From Microcoleus sp. AS-A8 (GTDB lineage: Bacteria > Cyanobacteriota > Cyanobacteriia > Cyanobacteriales > Coleofasciculaceae), in NCBI GenBank assembly GCA_039962225.1, contig JAMPKV010000012.1, positions 124,001 through 188,000 of the forward strand: 64,000 nt of DNA. Reading direction: 5' to 3'. Below are positions 1-8,584 of the stretch, piece by piece; the stretch's first letter is position 1, and the number at the start of each line of letters is the position of its first letter. Both the position numbers and the translations under genes were made by a program. The notes beneath the pieces were generated by a model. The model searched no databases, was not told where the DNA came from, and was given only the letters and a program-made list of their open reading frames with translations.

Positions 1-26
1 GCGTCTTCTATCGGTCTCCTCGACTG

Positions 27-1802
27 ATGCTGGGGCTAAGTTTATTGAGTGGGTTCAGTATCCTCAGCAGCGGCTTTGTTATCGCCCAGACAGATTCATT
101 GGTCGATACGGGAACGGCACCCCCCTCGACCTCTGTCAAAGCGGCACCCGCACCGGCACCAGAACCCCCAGCCAGCCGCAAGCCCGTGGTGACCACGATT
201 ATCGTGCCAGAGACCCCAGCACCCAGAGCCAATCGGGAACATGTAGCCCCAGCTAAACCCCCCGCACCGGTGGCTGCAAAAAAACCAGTTTCTCCATCAC
301 GAACATCAGAGACAGCCACCCGGAAACCTTCAAGCCAACGAGGAACGCCAGAAACAGCATTTAAAAAACCTTCAAGCCAACGGCGAACACCAGAAACAGC
401 ATTTAAAAAACCTTCAAGCCAACGGCGAACACCAGAAACAGCATTTAAAAAACCCTCTAGCCAACGACAAACACCAGAAACAGCGCTGAGGAAGCCTCCT
501 ACCCTACGACGCACCGCTGAGGCCCTAGGCCCCATCATTGCCGTTCGGAAAAAACCCATCTTGGCTGCTCCCGATCTGTCTATACCCGACACTGAAACGG
601 TAGCGAAGCCTCCTAAGTTGTATCTCAGCCCAGATCGAATCCCAGAGAGCGCACAAGTTCCCAATTTGCCGACAAATCGCTACATTGACCGCACTGACTA
701 CAATATTGGTGCAAGTCATGGGGATAAGAAACCGCCCTCTGTCGTCCTGAGTGACCGCTCAACCGGTTGTAGAACGGTGTCGCAAAATGGACGACTTTTG
801 AGTGGAAGCTGTAGGGTTGCTGTGCCTAATCAACCAACAGCGATGCGACAAACGGCGAGGAGAGACATCACGAGAGACATCACGAGAGACATCACGAATA
901 AACAATCACCCAACCGAGCAATCGCTAACCGACAAACGGATAACGTCAGAATTATCATTCACGAACCACGGCTAGCTAAAGTAACCACTCAGGCACTCCA
1001 ACTGGCTAGACTAACCACTCAAGACGCTGAACTCAATGAAGTAACGACTCAAGAACCTCAGTTGGTTGGAGTAAAAAGACTACCAGCGCCAGCCGTTGCA
1101 TCGACCAAGTCAGTTAACCCTCGTTCAGCGCGATTGAGGCTCAGAGGTATTCGTCGCCCTCGGCAGAAGACCTACTCCGCGTATTCTCCCCGACCCGTCG
1201 ATTTATTGCCGGCTTCGTCCTTCTCTTTCCCTGAAGCTTCAGGGGAAGCTTTGACTTCACCAGGGGGTCAGTCTTACTACAATGTGACCAGCCGACCCGC
1301 AGGGCGTCCCAATGTCGGCAACGCTAATTTCATGTTCCCTCTAGCGATTCCTAACGCCATCACTTCCCTATTTGGTTGGCGGATTCATCCAATTGCAGGT
1401 GATTACCGCTTCCACGCGGGTACTGATATTGGCGCACCCGAAGGGACACCCGTACTCGCGGCGGTTGCGGGTCAGGTGATTACGGCTGACTTCATGGGCG
1501 GCTATGGTCTGACGGTGGTTGTGCAGCATCAGGACGGCAATAACTTAAGCCTCTACGGTCACCTTTCCGAAATCTTTGTCCAACCCGGTGAGCAGGTGGA
1601 ACAGGGCAATGTGATTGGACGGGTTGGCACGACGGGTTATTCTACCGGGCCTCACCTGCACTTTGAATGGCGACATCTGACTCCCAATGGCTGGGTGGCG
1701 TTGGATGCAAGACCCAATATTGAATATGCTTTGGGTCAATTTATCAAATCGCTACAAGTCGCGCAGGCTACGCCGGAGTCAGTCCCGCAACGCGGTTTTT
1801 AA
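27..1802 (+). CDS. M23-family (LytM-like) peptidoglycan endopeptidase, secreted, with repetitive linker
   Basis: The C-terminal third (about residues 445-560) is a peptidase M23 (LytM/lysostaphin) domain, which cuts peptide bridges in peptidoglycan. The zinc motifs are visible: HxxxD (H463 and D467 in HAGTD) and HLHFE (H543, H545). The N-terminus is a signal peptide (MLGLSLLSGFSILSS...VIAQ), so the enzyme should act in the periplasm or wall. The middle is a Pro/Lys/Arg/Ser-rich linker with five 14-residue repeats (consensus TPETAFKKPSSQRR) and a triple RDIT. The frame is open from ATG27 to the window edge and the upstream codons read YRSPRL, a plausible positively charged signal-peptide start, so the true start may lie upstream. 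It converges on ribE. Confidence 0.85.
   Translation: MLGLSLLSGFSILSSGFVIAQTDSLVDTGTAPPSTSVKAAPAPAPEPPASRKPVVTTIIVPETPAPRANREHVAPAKPPAPVAAKKPVSPSRTSETATRKPSSQRGTPETAFKKPSSQRRTPETAFKKPSSQRRTPETAFKKPSSQRQTPETALRKPPTLRRTAEALGPIIAVRKKPILAAPDLSIPDTETVAKPPKLYLSPDRIPESAQVPNLPTNRYIDRTDYNIGASHGDKKPPSVVLSDRSTGCRTVSQNGRLLSGSCRVAVPNQPTAMRQTARRDITRDITRDITNKQSPNRAIANRQTDNVRIIIHEPRLAKVTTQALQLARLTTQDAELNEVTTQEPQLVGVKRLPAPAVASTKSVNPRSARLRLRGIRRPRQKTYSAYSPRPVDLLPASSFSFPEASGEALTSPGGQSYYNVTSRPAGRPNVGNANFMFPLAIPNAITSLFGWRIHPIAGDYRFHAGTDIGAPEGTPVLAAVAGQVITADFMGGYGLTVVVQHQDGNNLSLYGHLSEIFVQPGEQVEQGNVIGRVGTTGYSTGPHLHFEWRHLTPNGWVALDARPNIEYALGQFIKSLQVAQATPESVPQRGF
301..510 (+). repeat. Five tandem 42-bp units inside the M23 peptidase gene
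   Basis: The units start at 301, 343, 385, 427 and 469, each 42 bp (14 codons). Units 2 and 3 differ at one base in the part I compared, while units 1 and 5 have drifted. A second tract of three exact 12-bp units (GAGACATCACGA) lies at 862-897. Both keep the reading frame and lengthen the disordered linker. The near identity of the central units suggests recent expansion. Confidence 0.9.
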
Positions 1803-1846
1803 GCAGTCGCCTATTTAACTTGCCAGTTAGTCTTGAGCAGATTTCT

Positions 1847-1873
1847 GTGGGACGGGCATCTTGCCTGTCCCAC
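1847..1873. terminator. Palindrome between convergent genes, possible bidirectional terminator
   Basis: A 27-nt inverted repeat starts GTGGGACGGGCA and ends TGCCTGTCCCAC, with one non-Watson-Crick position in the stem. It lies between the stops of the M23 peptidase and riboflavin synthase genes. There is no T-tract on either side, so a terminator role is inferred from position. It resembles the GGGACAGGCA-type dispersed palindromes of cyanobacteria. Confidence 0.5.
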
Positions 1874-1899
1874 GGTTGTTTGTCCAAACTCTCACCCTT

Positions 1900-2589
1900 T
1901 CAAAGATACCCATGTTCTGCCAGAAAGGCGGGTGTAATGTCCTCTTGTCGGTTCGTTCCGCCTACGCGATGACCTAGCAGCTTATCTACATACTTGCCGA
2001 GGATATCACTCTCTAGATTGACCCAGCCGCCAATCTGTAGATGGCTGAGGTTGGTTTGGGCATAGGTATGAGGAATTACCGCTGCTTTGAACCAGCTCCC
2101 TTGAGGGTCACAATCAGCAATAGTCAGGCTGACGCCATTGACGGCGATGCTCCCCTTTGGGACAAGATAGCGGGCAATTTGATGCTGCCACTGGTTGCTT
2201 AAAGTGGAGGGGGCTGTAAAACACATCTCCCAGGAATTGGGCGTTTGTACCGATTCCTGCAAGCAACCCACTCCGTCAATGTGCCCTGTGACAAAGTGCC
2301 CACCTAACTTACTACCCACTCGCATTGATGTTTCTAAATTGACATAGGCAGCAGCATACTGTTGTTGTCCTAGGGTTGTGCGGTAAAGGGTTTCATCTGA
2401 AGCCGTTGCCACAAAACCATGAGGTAAAATCTCCTCGACGGTTAGACAAATTCCATCCACGGCAACGCTGTCACCGAGCGCTAAATCCTGTAAGATAACC
2501 TCCGAGGCGTCAGTGCGACAGGACACATCGAAGCGATCGCCACCCAGCGATCGAAGGGTTCCAAGGGCTTGAATTAATCCTGTAAACAC
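1900..2589 (-). CDS. ribE: Riboflavin synthase, alpha subunit
   Basis: It catalyses dismutation of two 6,7-dimethyl-8-ribityllumazine molecules to riboflavin, the last step of riboflavin synthesis, in the cytosol. The start FTGLIQALGTL is the family N-terminus, and two similar lumazine-binding halves follow (about 1-97 and 98-195; GHFVTGHIDGVG begins the second). I place the start at GTG 2589, giving 229 residues, because family members begin M-F-T-G-L-I. An AGGAGG lies 15 nt upstream, which is rather far. The longer frame from 2703 adds 38 residues that look non-coding. No FMN riboswitch is recognisable upstream. Confidence 0.93.
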   Translation of the reverse strand: MFTGLIQALGTLRSLGGDRFDVSCRTDASEVILQDLALGDSVAVDGICLTVEEILPHGFVATASDETLYRTTLGQQQYAAAYVNLETSMRVGSKLGGHFVTGHIDGVGCLQESVQTPNSWEMCFTAPSTLSNQWQHQIARYLVPKGSIAVNGVSLTIADCDPQGSWFKAAVIPHTYAQTNLSHLQIGGWVNLESDILGKYVDKLLGHRVGGTNRQEDITPAFLAEHGYL

Positions 2590-3021
2590 TGTTTTTGTTG
2601 AACTCCTCCTAATGTGTGCGCTGCCACGGCTGGACGGAAAGTGAGGGAACTGCGGATTACCGAACTCAAAGGAGATAATCACACAGAGGATAGACTCTTT
2701 CAAATTTTCCCGTTTTCATCTCCTCGAAGAGTCTCCCAAGTCTTCACCCATTCCCAATCCTCTTGAAGGCCAACTCTCCAGCACACTGTATATTTTTTTC
2801 GGGAAATCCCAAAGCAATCGTCCTGAGACTGGGGCATACTTGGAGAATACCACCTTGTTGATCCCGATTAAATTAGGTTCTCAAGGGCTGATTTTACGGT
2901 TGACAGGTCAAGCGATCGGAACAAAACTAGTCGTGTTTGTTCCAGTTGTTTGCCGTAGAGTGCTAGTTTATCGCTCTGCTTTGATGCCCGTGATGCTGAC
3001 CGTGTTATAGAGGCTAAGCCG
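2590..3021. other. Intergenic region between ribE and the DUF151 gene
   Basis: This is a divergent gap of about 430 bp that should hold the promoters of both flanking genes. I see no tRNA, riboswitch or convincing small gene. Short frames here have no recognisable product. A GAGG lies 8 nt before the ATG at 3022. Confidence 0.5.
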
Positions 3022-3528
3022 ATGATTGAAATGAGAGTTGCTGGAATTGCAATAGATGCCATTACCAAAAGTCCGATTGTAATGCTTAAGGATTCCTCGG
3101 ACAGACGGGCCTTGCCCATTTACATTGGGCAAGATCAAGCAAAAGCAATTATCAGCGCTTTGGAAAAACAAGCACCCCCCCGGCCTCTCACCCATGACCT
3201 CATCGTCAATGTGCTAGAAGGATGGAACATGAAACTGGAGAAGGTGATCATTCACTCCCTCCAGGACAATACTTTCTATGCCATTTTGTGCGTGAGCCAG
3301 GGAGAAGCCAAGAAAGAAATCGATGCTCGTCCCAGTGATGCGATCGCGATCGCTCTCCGAACGGGTAGTCCGATATGGGTGATGGAAGAAGTAGTTGCCG
3401 ATGCTTCTATTCCAGTTGACCGAGACGCCGACGAAGAAGAACGACGCGCCTTTCGGGAGTTTGTCGCCAACATTCGACCCGAAGATTTTACCCAGCGCCG
3501 GGGATTTAAAACCGGCCCAGATTCCTAG
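3022..3528 (+). CDS. Bifunctional nuclease family protein (DUF151)
   Basis: 168 residues, nearly all one DUF151/BFN domain. The N-terminus MIEMRVAGIAIDAITKSP is followed by RALPIYIGQDQAKAI and PSDAIAIALRTGSPI, which are diagnostic of this family. The plant members have been described as having RNase and DNase activity; the role in cyanobacteria is not settled. The acidic tail (DRDADEEERRAFREFV) is typical. The ATG has a GAGG ribosome-binding site at good spacing. It appears to be a single-gene unit. Confidence 0.9.
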   Translation: MIEMRVAGIAIDAITKSPIVMLKDSSDRRALPIYIGQDQAKAIISALEKQAPPRPLTHDLIVNVLEGWNMKLEKVIIHSLQDNTFYAILCVSQGEAKKEIDARPSDAIAIALRTGSPIWVMEEVVADASIPVDRDADEEERRAFREFVANIRPEDFTQRRGFKTGPDS

Positions 3529-3562
3529 CTTGGCTTTCAAGTGTTCGGTCAGCCAAAGGACT

Positions 3563-3610
3563 GGGTTGGAAGGTTGGAACGTTGAAGGTTGGAATCTTGA
3601 AGGTTGGAAG
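3563..3610. repeat. Tandem GGTTGGAA-type short repeats
   Basis: Four copies of GGTTGGAA (or GGTTGGAAG) are spaced irregularly after the DUF151 gene, separated by short spacers such as CGTTGAA and TCTTGAA. This belongs to the short tandem repeats common between cyanobacterial genes. The following bases are rich in complementary CAACC and TAACC words, so a weak imperfect fold is possible. Confidence 0.6.
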
Positions 3611-3772
3611 TTATCACCTTAACCGACTAACCTGTAACCTGCAAGCCTTGCTAACCGATTAACTAACCTCCAACTTGCCAATGTTCAACCCAGACCCCTT
3701 TTTGATCAGGTTGAATTCAGGGGCTTGAAATCAGTAAGCTGAAGGCTGATAGCGGGAAGCTTATATCTAAAA

Positions 3773-4903
3773 ATGCATTATCGACGGTTTGGGAAAACGA
3801 ATCTACTCCTTTCAGTGTTTTCCCTAGGAACCATGCGCTGTTTGTCCTCTGAGTTAGAGGCTCGTAAAACGATACAGCACGCGATCGCTGTAGGGATTAA
3901 CCACCTGGAAACTGCTAGGGGTTACGGCAAGAGCGAACAGTATCTGGGAAACATTATCAAAACTGAAGTTGATGTACCGCGTGATCAGCTATACATCACA
4001 ACAAAGTTGCCCCCCACACCAGATGCGGACTTGATGCGTCAGTGGCTCGATGAGTCTTTAGATCGCCTCCAACTCGACTATTTAGACTGTTTGGCTATTC
4101 ATGGCATCAATACCTGGGAGCATCTGGCCTGGGTGGAGTCCGAAACAGGATGTATGTCGGTGATCGGCGAAGCGGTAGCACAAGGTCGAGTAAGGCATGT
4201 GGGCTTTTCCACTCACGCCCCATTGGAGATCATTTTAGCGACCATTAACACCGATTTATTTGAATTTGTTAACCTTCATTACTATTACTTCTTCCAACGC
4301 CATGCCCCCGCCATTGAGTTAGCTCACAATAAAGATATGGGCATCTTTATTATCTCCCCATCTGACAAAGGAGGACGCCTGTACACTCCACCGCCCAAGC
4401 TTGAACAGTTGTGCCATCCCTTCTCACCCTTAGATCTGAATTATAGATTTTTATTAGGCGATCGCCGCATTACCACCTTGAGTGTGGGGCCAGCTAACCC
4501 CGATGAACTAACTGCACCGCTGAGGGTTGCCAACCAAGATGAACCCCTCACACCAATAGAAATTGAAGCTTTTTTACGTCTGGAAACTCAAGCGAAGAAT
4601 GCCTTAGAAACTGACCATTGTCACCAGTGCTACGCTTGCCTTCCTTGCCCAGAAAACATTCACATTCCAGAAGTTTTACGCTTACGGAATTTGGCTGTGG
4701 CTTACGATATGACTGACTTCAGTCAATATCGCTATCAAATGTTTGAAAACGCCGGTCACTGGTTTGCTGGAGTCAAAGGTAATCATTGTACCGGTTGCGG
4801 TGACTGCCTGCCCCGCTGCCCCCATGAGTTGGATATCCCAGCGCTGCTGTCGGATAGCCATCTACGCCTTAATGGGCTACCTCGGCGTCGGCTGTGGGAA
4901 TAG
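3773..4903 (+). CDS. Aldo/keto reductase with C-terminal 4Fe-4S ferredoxin-like region
   Basis: 376 residues. The AKR barrel occupies about 1-270 with tetrad-equivalent residues E46 (normally Asp), Y51 in ETARGYG, K78 in ITTKLP and H110 in LAIHG. The C-terminus carries two Cys clusters: CHQCYACLPCP (about 283-294) and CTGCGDCLPRCP (about 341-352). The second matches a 4Fe-4S ferredoxin motif. The family is annotated as predicted oxidoreductases of the AKR superfamily, and the substrate is unknown. Fused clusters suggest electron exchange with iron-sulfur partners rather than NADPH alone. The ATG start lacks a strong Shine-Dalgarno sequence. Confidence 0.88.
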   Translation: MHYRRFGKTNLLLSVFSLGTMRCLSSELEARKTIQHAIAVGINHLETARGYGKSEQYLGNIIKTEVDVPRDQLYITTKLPPTPDADLMRQWLDESLDRLQLDYLDCLAIHGINTWEHLAWVESETGCMSVIGEAVAQGRVRHVGFSTHAPLEIILATINTDLFEFVNLHYYYFFQRHAPAIELAHNKDMGIFIISPSDKGGRLYTPPPKLEQLCHPFSPLDLNYRFLLGDRRITTLSVGPANPDELTAPLRVANQDEPLTPIEIEAFLRLETQAKNALETDHCHQCYACLPCPENIHIPEVLRLRNLAVAYDMTDFSQYRYQMFENAGHWFAGVKGNHCTGCGDCLPRCPHELDIPALLSDSHLRLNGLPRRRLWE

Positions 4904-4978
4904 TGGCAGTGGGGCTGGAGATGAGAGTGAAGGATGGGAGACGGGGAATGTGGGAGTGGTTTCTCTCATTAAATAACG

Positions 4979-5005
4979 GATGAGAGCGCATCCGTGGAGC
5001 GCTCT
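4979..5005. promoter_or_regulatory. Two mutually exclusive hairpins upstream of the GTPase operon
   Basis: AGAGCGC (4983-4989) pairs with GCGCTCT (4999-5005). GGATG (4979-4983) pairs with CATCC (4989-4993). The two stems share bases and cannot form together. There is no T-tract. The role is unknown: it may end the reductase transcript or be chance. Confidence 0.3.
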
Positions 5006-5086
5006 TAAGCAAACAGCAATCTTTGTTATAGTGATGGCAATCGCCGAGAACCCGCTGCTTTTAAGAGAAAATCAAGATGCTAGGTC

Positions 5087-5128
5087 GTTACCGAGTAATT
5101 GCACGGACTCGAATAGACTGTCGGTAAC
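5087..5128 (+). promoter_or_regulatory. Inverted repeat in the leader of the GTPase operon
   Basis: A perfect 8-bp repeat GTTACCGA (5087-5094) / TCGGTAAC (5121-5128) lies 32 nt before the start of the coiled-coil gene. A competing 5-bp pair CGAGT (5092-5096) / ACTCG (5107-5111) overlaps its left arm. It could be an operator or a leader hairpin. This is inferred from sequence symmetry and position only. Confidence 0.35.
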
Positions 5129-5159
5129 ACAATAAGGACTATCCATTAGAGAGAACAAC

Positions 5160-5771
5160 ATGAGGGACATTACTCAAGAAGAAATGCGAGATCGAATGGG
5201 GAATATAGACCTCATTCGTGATATAATATTCGGTCCAAAGCTTCAAGAATATGACAGTCGCATTGATAAATTAGAATCTAACTTATCTTTGCTAGAGAAG
5301 GAAACGCACGATCGCATTGAGCAAGTCAAAACGGACTGTTTGACAGAACTGCGGTCATCCGTTGATGCTCTAGAGCAAAAAATCAAGTCTCTTAGCCTCA
5401 CCTTTCAGAAAGATCATGCAGATATTCGACAACTCATCGATCGCACCTACCAAAATTTTTCCGGAAGTCTGGAATCGATTGATAAAACGCTAGTCAGCCA
5501 GACAACATCGATTCGCAAAGAACTCTCAGAAACCAGAGAAAAGCTGCAAGACGATACCCGAAATCTCAAGTCTCAAATTTTTGATGAGCTGGAAAAGCGC
5601 TTCTCGTTGCTTACCAACGCTAAGGTTTCCAGAAATGATATGGCAGACATTCTATTTGAGTTGGGCTTAAGGCTAAAAGGCACTGACTTGGCTAAAGAGC
5701 TTAAAGAAGCGAATAACAACAATGAGTCGAATGATGTTCTCTTCATAGAAGCCAGCAAAGTTTCAGAGTGA
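5160..5771 (+). CDS. Coiled-coil protein, first gene of the GTPase/OmpA cluster
   Basis: 203 residues with no family I recognise. Residues about 20-150 have long heptad-like runs rich in Leu, Ile, Lys and Glu (for example LQEYDSRIDKLESNLSLLEK), so a coiled coil is expected. The C-terminal 50 residues look like a small helical domain (MADILFELGLRLKG) with an acidic end. There is no signal peptide or membrane segment, so it should be cytosolic. It is 139 bp before the OmpA-like gene on the same strand. A scaffold or adaptor for the following membrane and GTPase proteins is plausible but inferred only from position. Confidence 0.75.
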   Translation: MRDITQEEMRDRMGNIDLIRDIIFGPKLQEYDSRIDKLESNLSLLEKETHDRIEQVKTDCLTELRSSVDALEQKIKSLSLTFQKDHADIRQLIDRTYQNFSGSLESIDKTLVSQTTSIRKELSETREKLQDDTRNLKSQIFDELEKRFSLLTNAKVSRNDMADILFELGLRLKGTDLAKELKEANNNNESNDVLFIEASKVSE

Positions 5772-5910
5772 ACTCAACTACCAAGTAGCCCTAAGGGGTA
5801 GAGTTGCTTGAGCGAATTTCTGGAGTTTAGAAAATTTTAGGCTCCAGGAGGATTTTCATCGGGTGACATCTACCCGCCTAAGTGAAGATTTAGGGGAAGT
5901 AGATTAGACT

Positions 5911-8544
5911 ATGGCTTCATCAAAAGAAAATCCCTCAGCTAAATCCCAGCTAAAAGGCTTAGTGGATTTATTGGCTGATTTACAAATTCTGAACACACCG
6001 CAAAAACCTCCCGATGAATCTACCCCGTCTCAGAAAGATGCACCCAGTCCGGGTGAAGCTCTGGGTTTGGCGTCGGTGGAGGAATACCAAGATGCACCGC
6101 CAAAGGCTGACGCTGCTCATGGGGCTAACACGGCGCGATCGCAAGATATACTTGAGCCTGAGACAAACACTCTCATTGAGTCTCAGTTCAATGAAAAAAA
6201 TTCTCCAGAAACGTCTCATTTCGTCGCTCACCCTTCAGCGATAGAAGGCTCCCTCAATGGGGTTGAAGGTGAACCCAAAGAACTATCTCAGCCTCATCCA
6301 CCAGAACAGCAAGAACAAGAGCCTAACAAACCATCTCTTCTCTCTCAAGCGGTTGAATTTTTGCAAAGTCGGCGAGAGCAATCTTATACGTCACAACAGC
6401 AAGAAGCAGAGCCTAAAAAGCCATCCCTTCTTTCTCAAGCCGGGGAATCTTTGCCAAAGGGACTATCTCAGCCTCATCCGCCAGAACAGGAAGAAACAGC
6501 AGTTACCAACCAATCCCTTGCCTCTCAAGTAGATTCAAGCCAGTCCAAAAACTTAGAGGCACCGCCCGAAAAAGGCTTTAATCAGCTCATTGAATCTCAC
6601 TGGCAAAAAGTGCAGCGAAACCAATATACCCATCAATCCATGGGTTCGATGCCTGATCAAGATGTAGACAATTCAATTACCCTATTTGAGCGTTGGCAAC
6701 GTCTGCTCCTGACTCAGGAAGTCATGGATTCTCGAACGGCGTTCGCAGAGTTTAAACAAAAATTAGAGAGTCTGGAGCATCAAATTTATGAACCTACACA
6801 ATTAAGTAGTTTACTTCTACCTTTAATCGCTGATCTTTTGGCTCAAAAGGTAGCTGATGCCAGGGAAGATGTGGCTCAAGCCATTGCTCCAGTTATTGAT
6901 GAAATGATTCAGCGTCGGGCTAAACAAGATATCGTGGCGATTAGTACGGCTTTAGCCCCTGTGATACCTGAAGCTGTTGCCAAACAAGTGATCAACTCGC
7001 CTGGGGCTTTTGCTAAAGCACTAGGGCCAGAAATGGGGAAGGCTATCCAAGAACAGATTATCTTAGAGCGGGATTCCATGGTAGATGCTCTCTATCCCGT
7101 CATTGGTAGCACCATTTCTAAATACATGGCGGAAGCCATTAAAGCGATTAATGAAAAAGTCGAAAATGCTTTCAGTGTAGAGGGACTTTCTCGCAAAGCT
7201 CGTGCCAAGGTGCAGGGAATTTCTGAGGCAGAACTCATCTTCAAAGAGTCAATGCCGTTTACCATCCAGGCGATGTTTTTAATTCATAAAAGCTCTGGAT
7301 TGGTAATTGCGGAAGTGCAACCCTCAGATAGCCAGCGCCTAGAGTCGGAGATGGTGGCAGGTATGCTTACGGCGATCCGCAGTTTTGTCAATGATGTAAT
7401 CGCCCAGACTGGAAGTGTTTCGGAGATCGATCAAATTGACTATGGCGATTCAAGAATTATCCTGGAAGTGGCGGGATACTGTTACCTAGCGGCAGTAACC
7501 AAAGGAGAACCTCCTCGCTCATTTATGCAAAAGATGCGTAGTACGCTGAGTACTATCATTCAAAAACAAGGTAAACCCATCGAATTATTTGATGGCGACC
7601 CGGATAATGTTCCTGAAGAGGTACACCAGCTCCTCAAAGACTTAACAAAACTTCCCGATACAACTTCAGCCACTGAAAAATCTCAAGCTCCTGTTGGCCT
7701 GTTACTCATCGGTTTAACAGCATTAATCGCGATTTCTTTACCGATAGGAATCTATCAACATTTGAGTTCAACAGACCGTCGTCGTGAAAAAGAAATCAAC
7801 CTAGCTTTAGCATCTGATCCAGAGTTAGCGGTTTATCGGGTTGGGGTAGACGCCAATCTGGGAACAATCAAGCTGAGTGGAAAGTTACCCAATCAATATC
7901 TTCGTTCTAGAGCCGAAAAAATTGCCAAGGAAGTCGAACCCAAAGTCAGCATACACAATACGATTATCCCTGTGGAAGTGCCCCCCGATCCGGTGTTGGC
8001 AGCAGCGGAAGTGAAGCGAGTGGCTAATATTCTAAATCAGATTCAGGGGGCGGTGATTGCAGCCGATTATAGTGAGGGAGCCGTCACCGTCAAGGGAGCG
8101 GTACTTGAGCAAGACGATGCCAAGCAAATCACACAAGCCTTTTTGCAAATTCCCGGAGTGAAGTCCGTCAGCAATACCGTACAACTGCAATCTCAGGCGA
8201 TCGCCTCCCGAATTTACTTTGACCAGGGTTCTTCCGAGATAAAATCAGAGGAACGCTCAAAAATTGCTCAGATCAGGGCATTTCTTGATCAGCACCCAAA
8301 CAAACACCTCAAACTCTTGGGTCATACTGACCCTAAGGGTTCGGCTACTGAAAATCAGCCATTGGCACTGGAACGGGCAACCAAGGTCAAAAATGTCCTT
8401 GTTGCTCAAGGTATCAATGCCAAGCGACTGCAAGCTGAAGGGACAATAGACCCTCCTATGGGTGTAAGTGCCGAGCAACTACCCTTATTAAGTCGATGTG
8501 TAGAATTTGAGATCATTTCACCTAAAGGGTTAATGCGTTCTTGA
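5911..8544 (+). CDS. Membrane protein: helical region, longin/roadblock-like domain, TM, two BON domains, OmpA domain
   Basis: 877 residues. The N-terminal 230 are disordered with repeated SLLSQA/EPKKPS words. Residues about 275-430 form helical units (ALYPVIGSTISKYMAEAI). Residues about 440-556 (MFLIHKSSGLVIAEV, MVAGMLTAIRSFVNDVI, CYLAAVTKGEP) resemble a longin/roadblock-type alpha-beta domain, a fold that often contacts small GTPases. One membrane segment (about 593-612) leads to two BON domains (about 625-690, 700-760) and an OmpA peptidoglycan-binding domain (about 765-865, GHTDPKGS with downstream LALERA). The N-terminus is therefore predicted in the cytosol and the C-terminus at the wall. 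Two GTPase genes follow directly. The BON/OmpA call is firm; the GTPase-contact role is inference. Confidence 0.85.
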   Translation: MASSKENPSAKSQLKGLVDLLADLQILNTPQKPPDESTPSQKDAPSPGEALGLASVEEYQDAPPKADAAHGANTARSQDILEPETNTLIESQFNEKNSPETSHFVAHPSAIEGSLNGVEGEPKELSQPHPPEQQEQEPNKPSLLSQAVEFLQSRREQSYTSQQQEAEPKKPSLLSQAGESLPKGLSQPHPPEQEETAVTNQSLASQVDSSQSKNLEAPPEKGFNQLIESHWQKVQRNQYTHQSMGSMPDQDVDNSITLFERWQRLLLTQEVMDSRTAFAEFKQKLESLEHQIYEPTQLSSLLLPLIADLLAQKVADAREDVAQAIAPVIDEMIQRRAKQDIVAISTALAPVIPEAVAKQVINSPGAFAKALGPEMGKAIQEQIILERDSMVDALYPVIGSTISKYMAEAIKAINEKVENAFSVEGLSRKARAKVQGISEAELIFKESMPFTIQAMFLIHKSSGLVIAEVQPSDSQRLESEMVAGMLTAIRSFVNDVIAQTGSVSEIDQIDYGDSRIILEVAGYCYLAAVTKGEPPRSFMQKMRSTLSTIIQKQGKPIELFDGDPDNVPEEVHQLLKDLTKLPDTTSATEKSQAPVGLLLIGLTALIAISLPIGIYQHLSSTDRRREKEINLALASDPELAVYRVGVDANLGTIKLSGKLPNQYLRSRAEKIAKEVEPKVSIHNTIIPVEVPPDPVLAAAEVKRVANILNQIQGAVIAADYSEGAVTVKGAVLEQDDAKQITQAFLQIPGVKSVSNTVQLQSQAIASRIYFDQGSSEIKSEERSKIAQIRAFLDQHPNKHLKLLGHTDPKGSATENQPLALERATKVKNVLVAQGINAKRLQAEGTIDPPMGVSAEQLPLLSRCVEFEIISPKGLMRS

Positions 8545-8584
8545 TAAGTGAGGAATCAGTACTGAGCAACGACGATCGATTATC

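Noticed and set aside
8-664. 218-codon minus-strand open frame rich in RRWLEGF repeats
   Set aside because: It is the antisense shadow of the repeat units in the M23 peptidase gene, with no family or ribosome-binding site.
2590-2760. Possible FMN riboswitch upstream of riboflavin synthase
   Set aside because: The conserved RFN blocks (such as AGGGTGAAATTCCC) are absent.
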